From Plantago ovata (taxonomy: Eukaryota > Streptophyta > Magnoliopsida > Lamiales > Plantaginaceae), in NCBI GenBank assembly GCA_028274465.1, contig CM051456.1, forward strand, positions 105,809,348-105,873,347: DNA of 64,000 nt, given 5' to 3'. How positions within the stretch are numbered: position 1 is the stretch's first letter; the number at the start of each line of letters is the position of its first letter. Shown one piece after another: positions 13,101 to 23,550 of this stretch. Position numbers and translations under genes: made by a program. Below the pieces are notes generated by a model. That model did not search any database and was not told where the DNA came from. It was given only the letters and a program-made list of their open reading frames with translations.

Positions 13101-16100
13101 CATAATGTTATCGATATTTTTTTAAATGGGACGGAGAAGTAAAAAGTGATTCTTAAGCTGATGGCTACTTACCCTTTTGGCCACTAATGTATGGACTTCC
13201 TAGACCTTTTACTGAAATTTGACCTTTCTGTTCTGTTTTCTTTGTAAACTACCTTCATTGAATCTAAGACACTTGTCCATCATTTGACACTGAATATAAT
13301 TTTATTAGATGGAGATTTATGACATACAGGTATGGGCCATGATAAATGCGAGGACATATATTAATTTAGAATGTGTATTCAGATTACTTGAGTCACGAAC
13401 ATATGCAATTCATATTTACTTTCTCTCAAATAGTGCATGCCAACCTCCCGGGGTCCTGCTCCATTGCTTACGGATAAATCTTGGTTAGGAAAAGCATAAA
13501 CATCTGAGAACTCAAATCATGTCATCTATGAGATCATGTATCACAATAAGGTGCTGGTTTGAACTGTAGTAATCTTTCTGAATTCTTCCTTCTAGATCAA
13601 GATTCTGTGCGATTGCTAGCTGTTGAGGGGTGTGCAGCTCTTGGCAAGTTGTTGGAACCTCAGGATTGTGTTGCACATATTCTTCCCGTGATTGTCAACT
13701 TCTCACAGGTACTATTTATATTGCATTGCTTGAATTAAGCTATAATTGCTGGATCAAGAGATTGGATCATTTTTGCACATGGTCTTTATATCATAGTTTG
13801 CGTAAGACATGGTCTCCATTTTATCTGTCTGTTGCGTGTTCTTAGTCGCTTTTCCTGTACTCGGAGATACTGATCATTGGAGCTCTAAAAAACTCTCTCT
13901 ATAGGGGAAAATGTCTCTGACATTTGTCTCTCTCTCTGCTTTATTTATGTATTATTGTTTTGGTGTGTTGTATGTGCGAACGTGGGAGGTTGCATGAATA
14001 CCTTTATCTGTATTTGACGTGCTTATGTGTAATATTCATTGTTGCTGGCTGTAGTTTCCACCTGTCTTCTTCTTCTTTTTTTTCCCCCCTTTTTTCTTCA
14101 ACATAATATTGGCTTATTATATGTATCAGGATAAGTCATGGCGTGTTCGCTACATGGTTGCCAACCAATTGTATGAGTTATGTGAGGCTGTGGGACCTGA
14201 ACCTACAAGGTAGCTATTTGATATTCCATTCCATTTATTTATGTTCTACATTATAACGATGTATTGGTATGATATACGATACACTTCTATAGGTTGAACT
14301 ATCATAAGCAGCATCGTGTCTTTTTTAAAATGCATATGGAGTTACGTTAAATTGCTTCTTATGCCTGTTAGCTGTAAGAATCTCCGATTCACATGCCAAT
14401 TGGCTTCTCTTGTCTCGGGGGGACAATTTAATCCTTCATATTTGTTTCATGCGAAGTGCATTTTAGCTGGGCTTCAAAGGAGAAAGCCCCGCTGTAGTAA
14501 TGTTATTTTGATGTTGGCATGCTGCAAGCATAGCTATAATATATTTTGTAGGTTCAGTATTCACATTCTTGTTGAACATGCCTTTTCCATCATTTGTTTT
14601 ATAAAATTAATTTGTTTGGTCATCATTTGTAGAGTAGTTGATATGCGTATTCACGTTAATGGTTTTGATAGTTTCCTAGTATAATTACATCTGTGGAACA
14701 TAGAAGTTTGATTTGTGTTACAAATACTTTGAAGGACGGATTTGGTCCCTGCTTATGTACGCTTACTTCGAGATAATGAAGCAGAAGTTCGAATAGCAGC
14801 TTCTGGAAAAGTCACAAAGTTCTGCCGGATTCTTAATCCGGAGCTTGCTATTCAGCATATTCTTCCCTGTGTGAAGGTACCTCCCTTGATGCATTGCTAT
14901 TGTTTTACTTGTAGCAATGGGGTGCACAATGTGTGTTACGTCATCACTCTTTTGATTGCCTTTTTGACTGACTTGCAGGAACTGTCATCTGATTCTTCGC
15001 AACATGTGAGATCTGCATTGGCATCCGTCATAATGGGTATGGCTCCTGTGCTGGGAAAGGTAAACCTATTGCACCTTCTGTTTATGAGAAACACCCTTTT
15101 GAATTTGAAGCTAATATCTAGTTTACGGATCAAATTTAAGACAGAAATATATTTTCTTTTTTAGTCATCTAGATTAACTCTTTATTTCATTTGTTTACAC
15201 AAATAAATTTGTGATTTACCTTCAGCCTCTAGTAGGACAAATGTGTAATACAGAGACCACTCGGTATTTATTAAAGTGCCTCCCAAAATCATAATTTGTA
15301 ATCCATTGTCATGTGATGTATTACCTTGCTTGTGACATTATCTCTTTCTTCTCCTTTAACCACTACTGTCTCACGCTGTGAGTTACTATTACCATCTTGC
15401 ATTTAGGATTAATAAAAGTACCGTATGTATGATCCTTGCAGACTGTTCTGATTGGTGATTAAGTGTGTGTAATTTTTGCATTTGTTACATGTCTACTTAT
15501 TTTTGCCACAGTTAACCTAGATATATACTGAACACATAATTTATGGTGTACAATTCAACCTTGGTTGACTATTGTCAGACACTGGGTACTTCCTCTGGGG
15601 CATCAATTTGTGCTTGACATATAATGTAGACAGCATGCTAATTTTCTCAGTTTAGGCCATTGATATGAGATATGAAACCATCTTAGCTGCTCTCGCTTGA
15701 TCTGCTGTTCTAATCTTATTGTGTGCTGAAACCGTTGACCTAAAATTATCTAAGAATTATGTTATAGATGTTACATGACTTCTATTTCACTGGAACTGGA
15801 TGGCCTCATCTTCTATTTATATGGCAGGGCATCTAGTTGTAACTTGCCTACTGCAGAAACTTCTGTTTTGTTTATCTTTCATGTTAGTACCTATGGATTC
15901 ATCTCCGGTTTGAGAACTTTTGTCAAAATTCTATTACTCCTGTAAATGATTGTGCTGGGTCTTACATTGTGCATTTGATCAATGCAGGAGGCAACAATAG
16001 AACAACTTCTTCCCATATTTCTTTCCCTTTTGAAAGATGAATTTCCTGATGTTCGCCTCAATATCATCAGCAAGCTAGATCAAGTCAATCAGGCACGTGA

Positions 16101-17588
16101 TGTTCAACTATGCTGTCATTTTGTCTAATCATCTCATTGTTATCGGTTCGTCTATTCACACCCTTTTATTTATGGGTTTGTCTACATATGCAGGTCATTG
16201 GAATTGATTTACTATCACAATCTCTACTGCCGCTATTGTCGAGTTAGCGGAAGATAGGCACTGGAGAGTTCGGCTCGCCATCATTGAATATATTCCTTTA
16301 TTAGCTAGTCAGCTGGGTGTTGGATTTTTTGACGATAAGCTAGGTGGTCTGTGCATGCAATGGTTGCAGGACAAGGTCAGTGTTTCACGTGAAAATTTCC
16401 TTCTGGATTATAGGACTTTGGGTGCCTGCTATTCTCTCTCATTTTATTGCAATTGGTGGATACATGAAATAATGAAAACAATCATAATTCCTTGTTTGGC
16501 ATCCTAAGTTTCGGGACCACCTGTGATGTTACAATAATGAAAATCTTTCTTTTACTCATTTACATGTTTTGTTTCCTGCATTATCATTTGACTTCTTCAT
16601 TTAGTCTTCTATTCCTGTCAAGGAATGATGAGTAATATGACCTCTCGCATTGTTTCTTTTTCTGTTCTGAGTAGGGCTTAGAGCAACCCCGTTTTCATAG
16701 ACATTTGGAAAACCATTTCACACTTGGGTGGGTGTGGTGTGTGTTTTTCTATTGTTTTAGGAAAAATAGGTCTTTCTTTTGAATTTCACTTTCCTCTTAT
16801 TATTATTTGCTATCTGAAAGATGAATGAAAATATTGATATCTGAATTTGACTATTGCATCCGTCACATGGAATATGGTACAGGTCTACTCGATTCGAGAT
16901 GCAGCAGCTAATAATTTGAAACGTCTGGCAGAGGAATTTGGTCCAGAGTGGCAATGCAGCATATAGTTCCTCAGGTATTTGGTGGATGAACTTACCAACT
17001 GGTTTCTTATTGATTGTGTCATCATTTGAAAAGCAATAGAATTCTTGTTTTGTTTGGCATTTATAGACTTGTGTGCAGTTTCATCACTGTCGGTTTATTT
17101 AACATCACTGAGCAAGCTTGTTATATTCTTTTCCAATGCCAGGTGTTGGAGATGATGAATAACCCACACTATTTGTACCGAATGACTGTGCTTCGTGCAA
17201 TTTCATTACTTGCCCCAGTCATGGGTTCCGAGATAACCTGTTCTACATTATTGCCAGTGATTGTCACTGCATCTAAGGACAGGTAATTGATTCTCATTTC
17301 ATAGTCGGCGTCTTCACACTTCACATCTACATACGGCTAATGATCTGTCTCTTCCATGTTGCAGAGTGCCAAATGTGAAATTTAATGTGGCTAAGGTTTT
17401 GCAGTCCATGGTCCCCATTGTCGATCACACTGTGAGTTCCAGCTTCCACCCAGATCTGATAGAGCTTATTTTGTATTTCTTCAGTTACATGTACCATCAA
17501 ACTATTCTTGTCTGATGTTTAGGTGGTTGAGAAAAGCATTCGTCCGAGTTTGTAGAGCTGGCCGAGGACCCTGATGTAGATGTTCGTT
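10120..17588 (+). CDS. PP2AA: Protein phosphatase 2A scaffold subunit A (65 kDa), 3' end lost at a gap
   Basis: PP2A-A is the HEAT-repeat scaffold that joins catalytic and B subunits. The 5' UTR appears split by an intron (10230-10645). The start ATG is 10670 ([19 protein letters not shown]). Coding exons are 10670-11062, 12425-12671, 13596-13708, 14130-14209, 14735-14876, 14979-15059, 15988-16092, 16194-16375, 16883-16974, 17143-17282, 17365-17431 and 17523 into the gap. Conserved blocks include [20 protein letters not shown] and [19 protein letters not shown]. The intron after 16092 has a GC donor. Three exons (16194, 16883, 17523) each lack one G, in CCGCT, TGGCA and TTTGTAG, yet phases otherwise close. 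The last few dozen residues are not found after the gap. Intron 1 contains a GC-richer block at about 11540-11700 that looks inserted but was not identified. Confidence 0.93.
12769..13040. repeat. Tandem duplication of about 150 bp in a PP2A-A intron
   Basis: The block beginning TGTGTTATTCAAGTATAATT at 12769 recurs at about 12919, and both copies run through TTTGGCCTCGGGTTAGTTTG and CCAGTAGTTA. The copies differ by a few substitutions and small indels. It lies in the intron between 12671 and 13596. Confidence 0.85.
16093..16193 (+). other. GC-AG intron in PP2A-A
   Basis: Exon 15988-16092 ends AATCAG and the intron starts GCACGTGATG; the acceptor is ATATGCAG at 16193. Both neighbouring exons are fixed by protein conservation (SKLDQVNQ, then [13 protein letters not shown]), so the GC donor is well placed. 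Confidence 0.75.
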
Positions 17589-17688
17589 NNNNNNNNNNNN
17601 NNNNNNNNNNNNNNNNNNNNNNNNNNNNNNNNNNNNNNNNNNNNNNNNNNNNNNNNNNNNNNNNNNNNNNNNNNNNNNNNNNNNNNNN
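17589..17688. other. Assembly gap (100 N)
   Basis: Exactly 100 N. The sequence to the left is inside a PP2A-A exon and the sequence to the right is LTR DNA, so the join is not supported by gene continuity. Confidence 0.99.
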
Positions 17689-18784
17689 GTCATTCAAATC
17701 CAAGCGAACAAGATCTATACTAACAAGTCCATAACCATTTCGGTAAAAAGTCACTAGTCCAGTTATACGCAAGGGTAAAAGGTCCAGAGGTCGGAATAAC
17801 AAAACAGAAATGAATACGTAGAAGAAAACAGGGATCGAGAGTACTACCTTCCGGATCGGAGACGAGACCAAATAGGACGTCAACAACAACTACAAACAAC
17901 GGGATTCATATCCCAAACATGAATCAGGTGGATTTCAAAATGAAATCGAAAAAGGAAATTGAAAAGGATGGAATCGACTAAAACAGTCTTACCGGAAACG
18001 AAGGGACCGAACAGAACGGAGCCTGAAAACTGCTCGGAGATGACGAACGGAGCTAAGTCAAGTCGAACCGGGACAGAACAGAAACACGAATGCGCGTGCC
18101 GGAGCGGAGCTGGACAGAAACGAGACCGGAGAGGTGCGAGAACCGGGAAAGGCACGAACGGAGCACGGCGGCGCGGTTGGAATCCGATCGGACAGATCGA
18201 GCGGCGGCGGAGCTCGATCGGGCCTTGGACGGCGGCGCGAACGGAACAGAGGCGGCGCGGCTCGGGATCGACGGCGATGGCAGGAAGCAGCAAACGGTGG
18301 TGCTGAGATGATGATGATTTGATGGTGATGAACTCGGATGACCGATGTATGAGGTGTTGAGAATGATGATGGCGAGATGGGTTCCGGTGGTGGTTTCACG
18401 GCGGCTCAGGCGAGTCCGGGCAGAGGAGATGAAGATGTCGGTGGGTGGAAAAAACGGGAAGTGGGGATTTTGTGTGGTTGCCGAAAAAAAGAGGGGAAAG
18501 GAAAATGAATTAGGGTTTTGATTTGGAGATTTTATATGGTGCATTTGGTTAAGGTAATGGGCTTAGCAGATTGGGTCAGAATAGAATTTGGGCCACTCGA
18601 ATTGGGCCATTCAATTCAGATTGCTAGCTGATCCAAACGGAACGGAGCGAATTAGTTCTACGTGAACTGTCTAAAGTCGAATTCGTTTGCGCGGGAAAAA
18701 AATTAAATAATTACCAAATAAAATAAATTATTCAGGTAATTAAATAATTAAAATAAATAATTAAAAAAAATACGGGCCGTTACA
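17689..18784 (-). mobile_element. LTR of a Ty3/gypsy chromovirus-like element (fossil)
   Basis: On the minus strand the LTR begins TGTAACGGCCCGTA at 18784, a start typical of Tekay/Del-type chromoviruses. A TATA-like stretch (CCATATAAAATC) lies near 18530, followed by a leader with AAACCCTAATT. At least 1.1 kb is present; the gap cuts the other end. No polypurine tract lies outside 18784, so this is a solo LTR or a 5' LTR whose interior is missing from the assembly. The basic Arg-rich reading frames here are by-products of GC-rich LTR sequence. Confidence 0.6.
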
Positions 18785-18849
18785 AAAAAAATTATATTTT
18801 ATTATATTGTAGGTGAATTAAATAAATTAAAAGAAACATTTTTTTTTTT

Positions 18850-19363
18850 AAAAAAATCAGATTTAGAGACGGATGAGCTTATCCGTCTCTAAAATTTAGA
18901 GACGGCTAAGCTTATCCGTCGCTAAATACAAGAAACCATGGGTTGCCCGGTCAACGCTAATTTTGCGACGGATAAGTTTGTCCGTCGCTAAATTTAGAGA
19001 CGGATAAATTCATCCGTCGCTTTTTTTATTAGCGACGCCACTTTTCGCGACGTCCTAGCCTGCGCTGGGAGAGCATAGGGAGTCAAGGGAGACCAGACGG
19101 TGAAAGAGCCAGGGGAGGCCGGGTTATTTGACAGAAGAAATTTCCCTATTCGAACCCATGGAATAAAGGGAAGTGCATGAATTCTTGGAAATCAAAGAGG
19201 GAGCAAAGTGAGAGGAAGTTACGGAATTGTTGGTATATCTGTTCTTACCAGTAGCACGAGAGGAGGGCTCTACTTTTCAAGGATATGAAGTGGTCCGTCG
19301 CTAATGGTATATAGCGACGGATAGCTCCGTATAGCGACGGGTGGCATCCGTCGCTATAGTGAA
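18850..19363. mobile_element. CACTA terminal fragment
   Basis: Subterminal repeats of the TAGCGACGGA family flank a 220-bp unrelated block (about 19060-19290). The word CACTTTTCGCGACGTC near 19030 matches the other two CACTA elements of this family. A final GTCGCTATAGTG at about 19363 lacks the normal CTTGTAGTG terminus, so this is a fragment or a rearranged deletion derivative. Confidence 0.65.
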
Positions 19364-19736
19364 AGAACAGAAAAAGTAACCTAAATTGATCATGAACACA
19401 ATTATACTAACACAATCACTCGTCAGGCAAAGCAAATCACTCAATATGCCTTCTTGCTACTATCTTCACAGTAACACATGTACAATATAATAAGACAATC
19501 CCCTAGTCGTAGGTATAATAAAGACACAACAATCGTTAATGCAAAACACAACTCAATGACCAACGTAGATAATAATAATGTATTACAGAGTTTAAATAAG
19601 AATTGAAATCCTAACCCGGATAGAAATACAACCAGCTAACCAAATTTTAAAGAGTTTAAATTTATCAAATAACTTAAAGAAAGAGTAATAAAACGAGACG
19701 AGGGTTGACTGCCCTTACCGCATGTCATGCCCCCAC
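19364..19736. other. Unassigned spacer
   Basis: No gene, terminal repeat or tandem structure was recognised in this stretch. Confidence 0.4.
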
Positions 19737-19877
19737 CAATGGCGGAGCCAAGGGGGGTCCAGAGTGGTCACTGGACCCCCCTGAAAATCTGTTTAGTACT
19801 ACATATATAGTACTAACGTTAGCATTAATCCGAATGTAGCAGTGGTCAGATCTTCAGTCTTCTATGTATAAGGTTGT

Positions 19878-20762
19878 GGACATAATTTCACTTTAGTACG
19901 CTCTTAGAGCACCCATTCTCAAATTAAGTCCTCATAGATCAACAATTACAAATTGGGACAAAATCCACATTTTGAGTTGACCAAATTTAAAATCTGAAAT
20001 TTGGTTTTTAAACTAAACATGCCCTTACCTTATGAGTTTTAAAAATAAATAATTAAGCTAAAATATAGAAAAACTAAAAAAATAAAAATTATTTAATTAA
20101 AAAAAATAAAACTTGGTGGAGCTTTACCTCCACCATTAATGGCAGAGCTTACTCCACCATTACTGGCGGAGTTGAGCTCCATCAAGTTTTCCGGTGGAGC
20201 TCTGCTCCGCCGAAAAACAGTGGAGCTAAAGCTCCACCATGGTGGCGGAGCAGACTCCGCCTGATGTCAGAGCTTCTGCTCCGTCCAGATCTGGCGGAGT
20301 AGAGTTTCACATTTGATTTGGCGGAGAAAGCTCCGCCTAGATCTAGCGGAGCAGAGCTTCGCCATTAACAGGCGGAGCTTCTGCTCCGCCCAGATCTGGC
20401 GGAGCAGAGAGCTCCACCATCGTGGAAAAACTTCAGCTCCGCCATTAATGGTGGAGTTGAAGCTCCGTTTTTTTTTAAATTGTATTTATTTATTTATTTT
20501 AATTATTTTTATTTTTAATATTTTTAGTGATTTTTTGATGATTTTTTTTAGTTTATTTAAAACTTTTTTATTAGTTTTTATTTTTTTAAAGTTAAGGCTT
20601 TTTGGTTTGAAAACAAAATTTTCAAAAATTAGATTTGGTCAACTCAAAATGTCCTAATATGTAATTGAAATGTTGTAAGAAGCCCTTTTTCGATATTGTT
20701 GATCTATGAGGGATTAATCCATAATTAGAATCGTTAAGAAGGTACTAAAAAGTTATGGACCC
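19878..20762. mobile_element. MULE-type foldback element with GC-rich palindrome core
   Basis: An 885-bp element with a 9-bp target duplication TAAGGTTGT (19869-19877 and 20763-20771). Long inverted arms of roughly 230-290 bp share CTCATAGATCAACAAT, ACATTTTGAGTTGACCAAAT and other words in opposite orientation. The right terminus read inward is GGGTCCATAACTTTTTAGTA, very like the left terminus of the element at 43594. The centre (20114-20467) is an array of short palindromes. Target-site length and long arms point to a Mutator-like element; there is no transposase. Confidence 0.8.
20114..20467. repeat. Array of about 12 GC-rich palindromes (GGCGGAGC...GCTCCGCC)
   Basis: Units of 18-24 bp have arms like TGGCGGAGC and GCTCCGCCA around a 3-6 base loop. 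They are separated by small palindromic spacers such as CAGATCTGG and CCATTAATGG. Units vary (GGTGGAG/CTCCACC and others) but mostly keep pairing. The array forms the centre of the MULE foldback element and contrasts with its A/T-rich arms. Confidence 0.9.
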
Positions 20763-20881
20763 TAAGGTTGTGGGTTCAATTCTATGTGGGCAAACATTAT
20801 ATTATTTTTTTTCTATTTTTCTTAATGTCATGTAATTTTTCTCTTTTTTTCTTATGTGTTTCTTTTAGCTCGTTTCAACTA

Positions 20882-21090
20882 TTTTAAAATTTTTCTTTTA
20901 TCTTACCTTTTTAATAACATTTATATTTTTTTTTATTTCCTTTTTAACTCTAGATGTGCTTGCTCGGTCCTTTTATTTTTAACATTTAAAATTTTCCTTT
21001 TATCTTACCTTTTAATAACATTTATCTTTTTTTTTTCTTTCCTTTTTAACTCTAGATGTGCTTGCTCAATCCTTTTATTTTTAGCATGTT
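20882..21090. repeat. Tandem duplication, about 102-bp unit
   Basis: Two adjacent copies begin TTTTAAAATTTTTCTTTTAT (20883) and TTTAAAATTTTCCTTTTAT (20985). Both include AACTCTAGATGTGCTTGCTC. They lie in the right half of the hAT-like element. Confidence 0.85.
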
Positions 21091-22035
21091 TTAATATTTG
21101 AAATTTATCTACGATAATTCAAGGTTAATCTTATGCATGTTTTTTATGTAATACTAGTATTTTTTATATTTTAATGTATAGATATATATGATTACTCTTG
21201 ACAAGTACTCCTGGATTTTGCTCCTCGAGTATAATGTTTTAAAATTTTTTCTAATATATAGACGAAAATATCGTATATTAAGTTGGACCCTTCTGGATTT
21301 TGCTTCTGACTTCGCCATTGCTTCAGAGCTTAAGCATGTCAAGCTTGTCTAGTTGTCTTGCTTAATATGAAAATTAGTCATGCATGCAACCTGATGGTTT
21401 GAGATGAGAGTTGTTTGGTTTTGCACCTCCACTACAAGGAAAACTGATTTTAGCGACGGACTCCATCCGTCGCTATAGGTTAGCGATCCGTCGCTAAACA
21501 CCAATAGCGACGGAAAGCCCGTCGCTAAATACGACGTCGCGAAAAGTGGCGTCGTTAAAAAATAAAGAGACGGTTAATATTATCCGTCGGTATATGTAGC
21601 GACGGTCGAGTTTATCCGTCGCTATATTGTCGTTGACCAACATAGAGACGGATGACTTTATCCGTATCTATAAATAGCGAAATTTATGTTATCCGTCGCT
21701 AAAAATAAGGGACACGTGTCATTCCCTTGCGAGGGGAATTTAGCGACGGATAAACTAATCCGTCGCTAACTTCTCTGATTTTTTTTTTAAATTGATTTTT
21801 TGTTTTACTGAATTTATGTGAAAAATTGTTATTTTAACTCAAAATTGAGTACGACTAACAAAATATACGATTGATTCATTTTACGATAATCGAAATTTCA
21901 ATAAAAAAACTAAAAGTGTACGTACAAAGAAACTAAAAGGTACGAAGATAATTATTAAAATAAACGAGAATCCTAAAATGTACGGATAAAGAATAACAAT
22001 CCTAAAAAGCACTAATCCTACGGGCTCTCCACTAA

Positions 22036-22842
22036 TCAACCGACCTCTTCAGCCGTCAACGCCCCATCCCTATGTGCCTGCTCACGGGTCACATGGTTCT
22101 GCCACGATTCCAGCCACAGATCCCGATGCTCCGGATTGAGGTACTGAACCCATTCTTTACGCCGAAAGTACCTTTCCTTGGCATAATAAATCGAATGCCT
22201 GTGAATCTTTTCCGCCCGGATGTTGAATACCCTCAATATCTCCTCCGCATTGGCAGGAGGGACATAGTAGTATTTTTGCAACACAACAATCCCACAAAAA
22301 ATCCCACATCAGTGACCCACAAGAACAAATAATGTGCGTACACGTATGTACAGTAAAAGCAATGCCCCAAGAATAGATACTATAGGCAATGCCCCAAGAA
22401 TAGATACTATAGACAATGCCCCAAGAATAGATAATATAGGCAATGCCCAAGAACAGATAAACAAGTAATGTACGTACACGTATATAATTAAGGCAATGCC
22501 CCAAGAATCCAATATAGAAATATTCAAGTAAAGATAGTAAAATACCTGGAATTCTTCCCACAAGTGCTCCTTCACGGGTCGAGGAACCATTGCCCACCTT
22601 TCTCCGCCACTCCCAGGAGGCGTAAAGAACTCTCTTTTCATGAGCATTGTAATCCTTCTAGAAGCTATAGTAGGTTGAAACCTGTCACACATTTTGAAAA
22701 ATTAAAAGTTGGAGTACCGACAACTATATATACAAGAACAATTAAATACCAATTTATTAAGAACTTACTTAGATCCGTTGGTGGACAATACTGGAAGCCC
22801 ATTGATCCGTCGAGGGCCGCCCGGTTGCTGTGCTTGATCCAT
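22036..22842 (-). CDS. CACTA-encoded En/Spm-like protein, three exons
   Basis: Read on the minus strand: exon 1 22842-22769 (MDQAQQPGGPRRINGLPVLS), exon 2 22681-22546 (RFQPTIASRRITML, then GSGGERWAMVPRPVKEHLW) and exon 3 about 22277-22036 (KYYYVPPANAEEILRVF to HRDGALTAEEVG). The intron positions match those in the CACTA element at 1-2739. The pattern W.(M)VP..VKE.LW resembles the Transposase_24 (Ptta/En/Spm) family, so a TNPA-like DNA-binding role is inferred. A 5' non-coding exon probably ends at a donor near 24486, just inside the right terminus. The exon 3 acceptor shows no AG at the expected place, which may be a mutation or a shifted site. Confidence 0.6.
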
Positions 22843-22987
22843 GGAAACTAATATACATATAGCATCATCAATCAAATACAAAACACTAAAATACAAACTC
22901 TTAATGTGTTTAGACAAATACAAGATGTGTTTAGACAAATTAAAGATGTTTTAGACAAATCCGTCGTTATATGTGAACACGAAAGGA

Positions 22988-23070
22988 TGTCTGGATCTTT
23001 AGGATCTTGAAATCTCCATCTTTAGTTACTGACTAAAGATGGAGACTTCAAACTCCTAAACATCCAGACA
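22988..23070. repeat. Long hairpin, 39-bp arms
   Basis: Arms 22988-23026 and 23032-23070 pair at 35 of 39 positions around the 5-base loop TACTG. The stem contains TCTCCATCTTTAGT perfectly paired. Size and near-perfect pairing are like a plant miRNA-type or siRNA foldback; no expression evidence is available. Confidence 0.85.
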
Positions 23071-23169
23071 CATTTCTTGCTCACATACTACATTATGAAT
23101 ATACAACTTATTAAGAATAGAGGGTTTACATGATTACGATATTGAACTAAACTTTGAGAATGGCTGAAA

Positions 23170-23224
23170 TACGCTGGTACAGCAACAACGGCATTAGAAA
23201 TGTTGTTGTTACGGTACCAGCGTA
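23170..23224. repeat. Second hairpin, 23-bp arms
   Basis: Arms 23170-23192 (TACGCTGGTACAGCAACAAC...) and 23202-23224 pair at 19 of 23 positions. The outer 11 bp (TACGCTGGTAC) pair perfectly. It lies about 100 bp from the first hairpin inside the CACTA element. Confidence 0.8.
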
Positions 23225-23550
23225 CTACAATCATTCACAAGCCCAAGCCTACCATACCATTCATCAATCTATATATATGGAAGTGATGGTGTGTCCGAAG
23301 GACAGTGTGTTTGTATTTTTTATGCATATACGTATATCATCATCACACTTTATAAAACGAGTAGATATTACCAAAATCCTTTAATTTCGAAAATCCTAAA
23401 AGTCATTACATAAATGTATGCCTCATAAATTTTTCCTATACATGAATGTGTACATTAATACATTAACAATAAAGTGTATTTGTCCTTTAGAATTCCCAAC
23501 ACCAACTATAAGAAGTCACCTAATTTTAACATATTCTCACACAAACAAAT

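Larger units (their letters stand above)
19737..21320. mobile_element. hAT-like non-autonomous element, split by a MULE insertion
   Basis: Left end CAATGGCGGAGCCA and right end, read inward, CAATGGCGAAGTCA form imperfect terminal inverted repeats. The interior has tRNA-like boxes: TAGCAGTGG near 19839 and, across the MULE insertion, GGTTCAATTC near 20773. An 8-bp target duplication was not found, so the superfamily call rests on likeness to the element at 50341-50898. The part from 20763 on includes a tandem duplication. Confidence 0.5.

Noticed and set aside
17880-18544. Arg-rich and Ser/Pro-rich reading frames on both strands
   Set aside because: They overlap each other in GC-richer LTR sequence, lack family similarity and are explained by the chromovirus-type LTR.
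20114-20467. CRISPR-like array of regular short repeats
   Set aside because: The sequence is from a plant nucleus, the units are palindromes with short variable loops and no unique spacers, and they sit between transposon arms.
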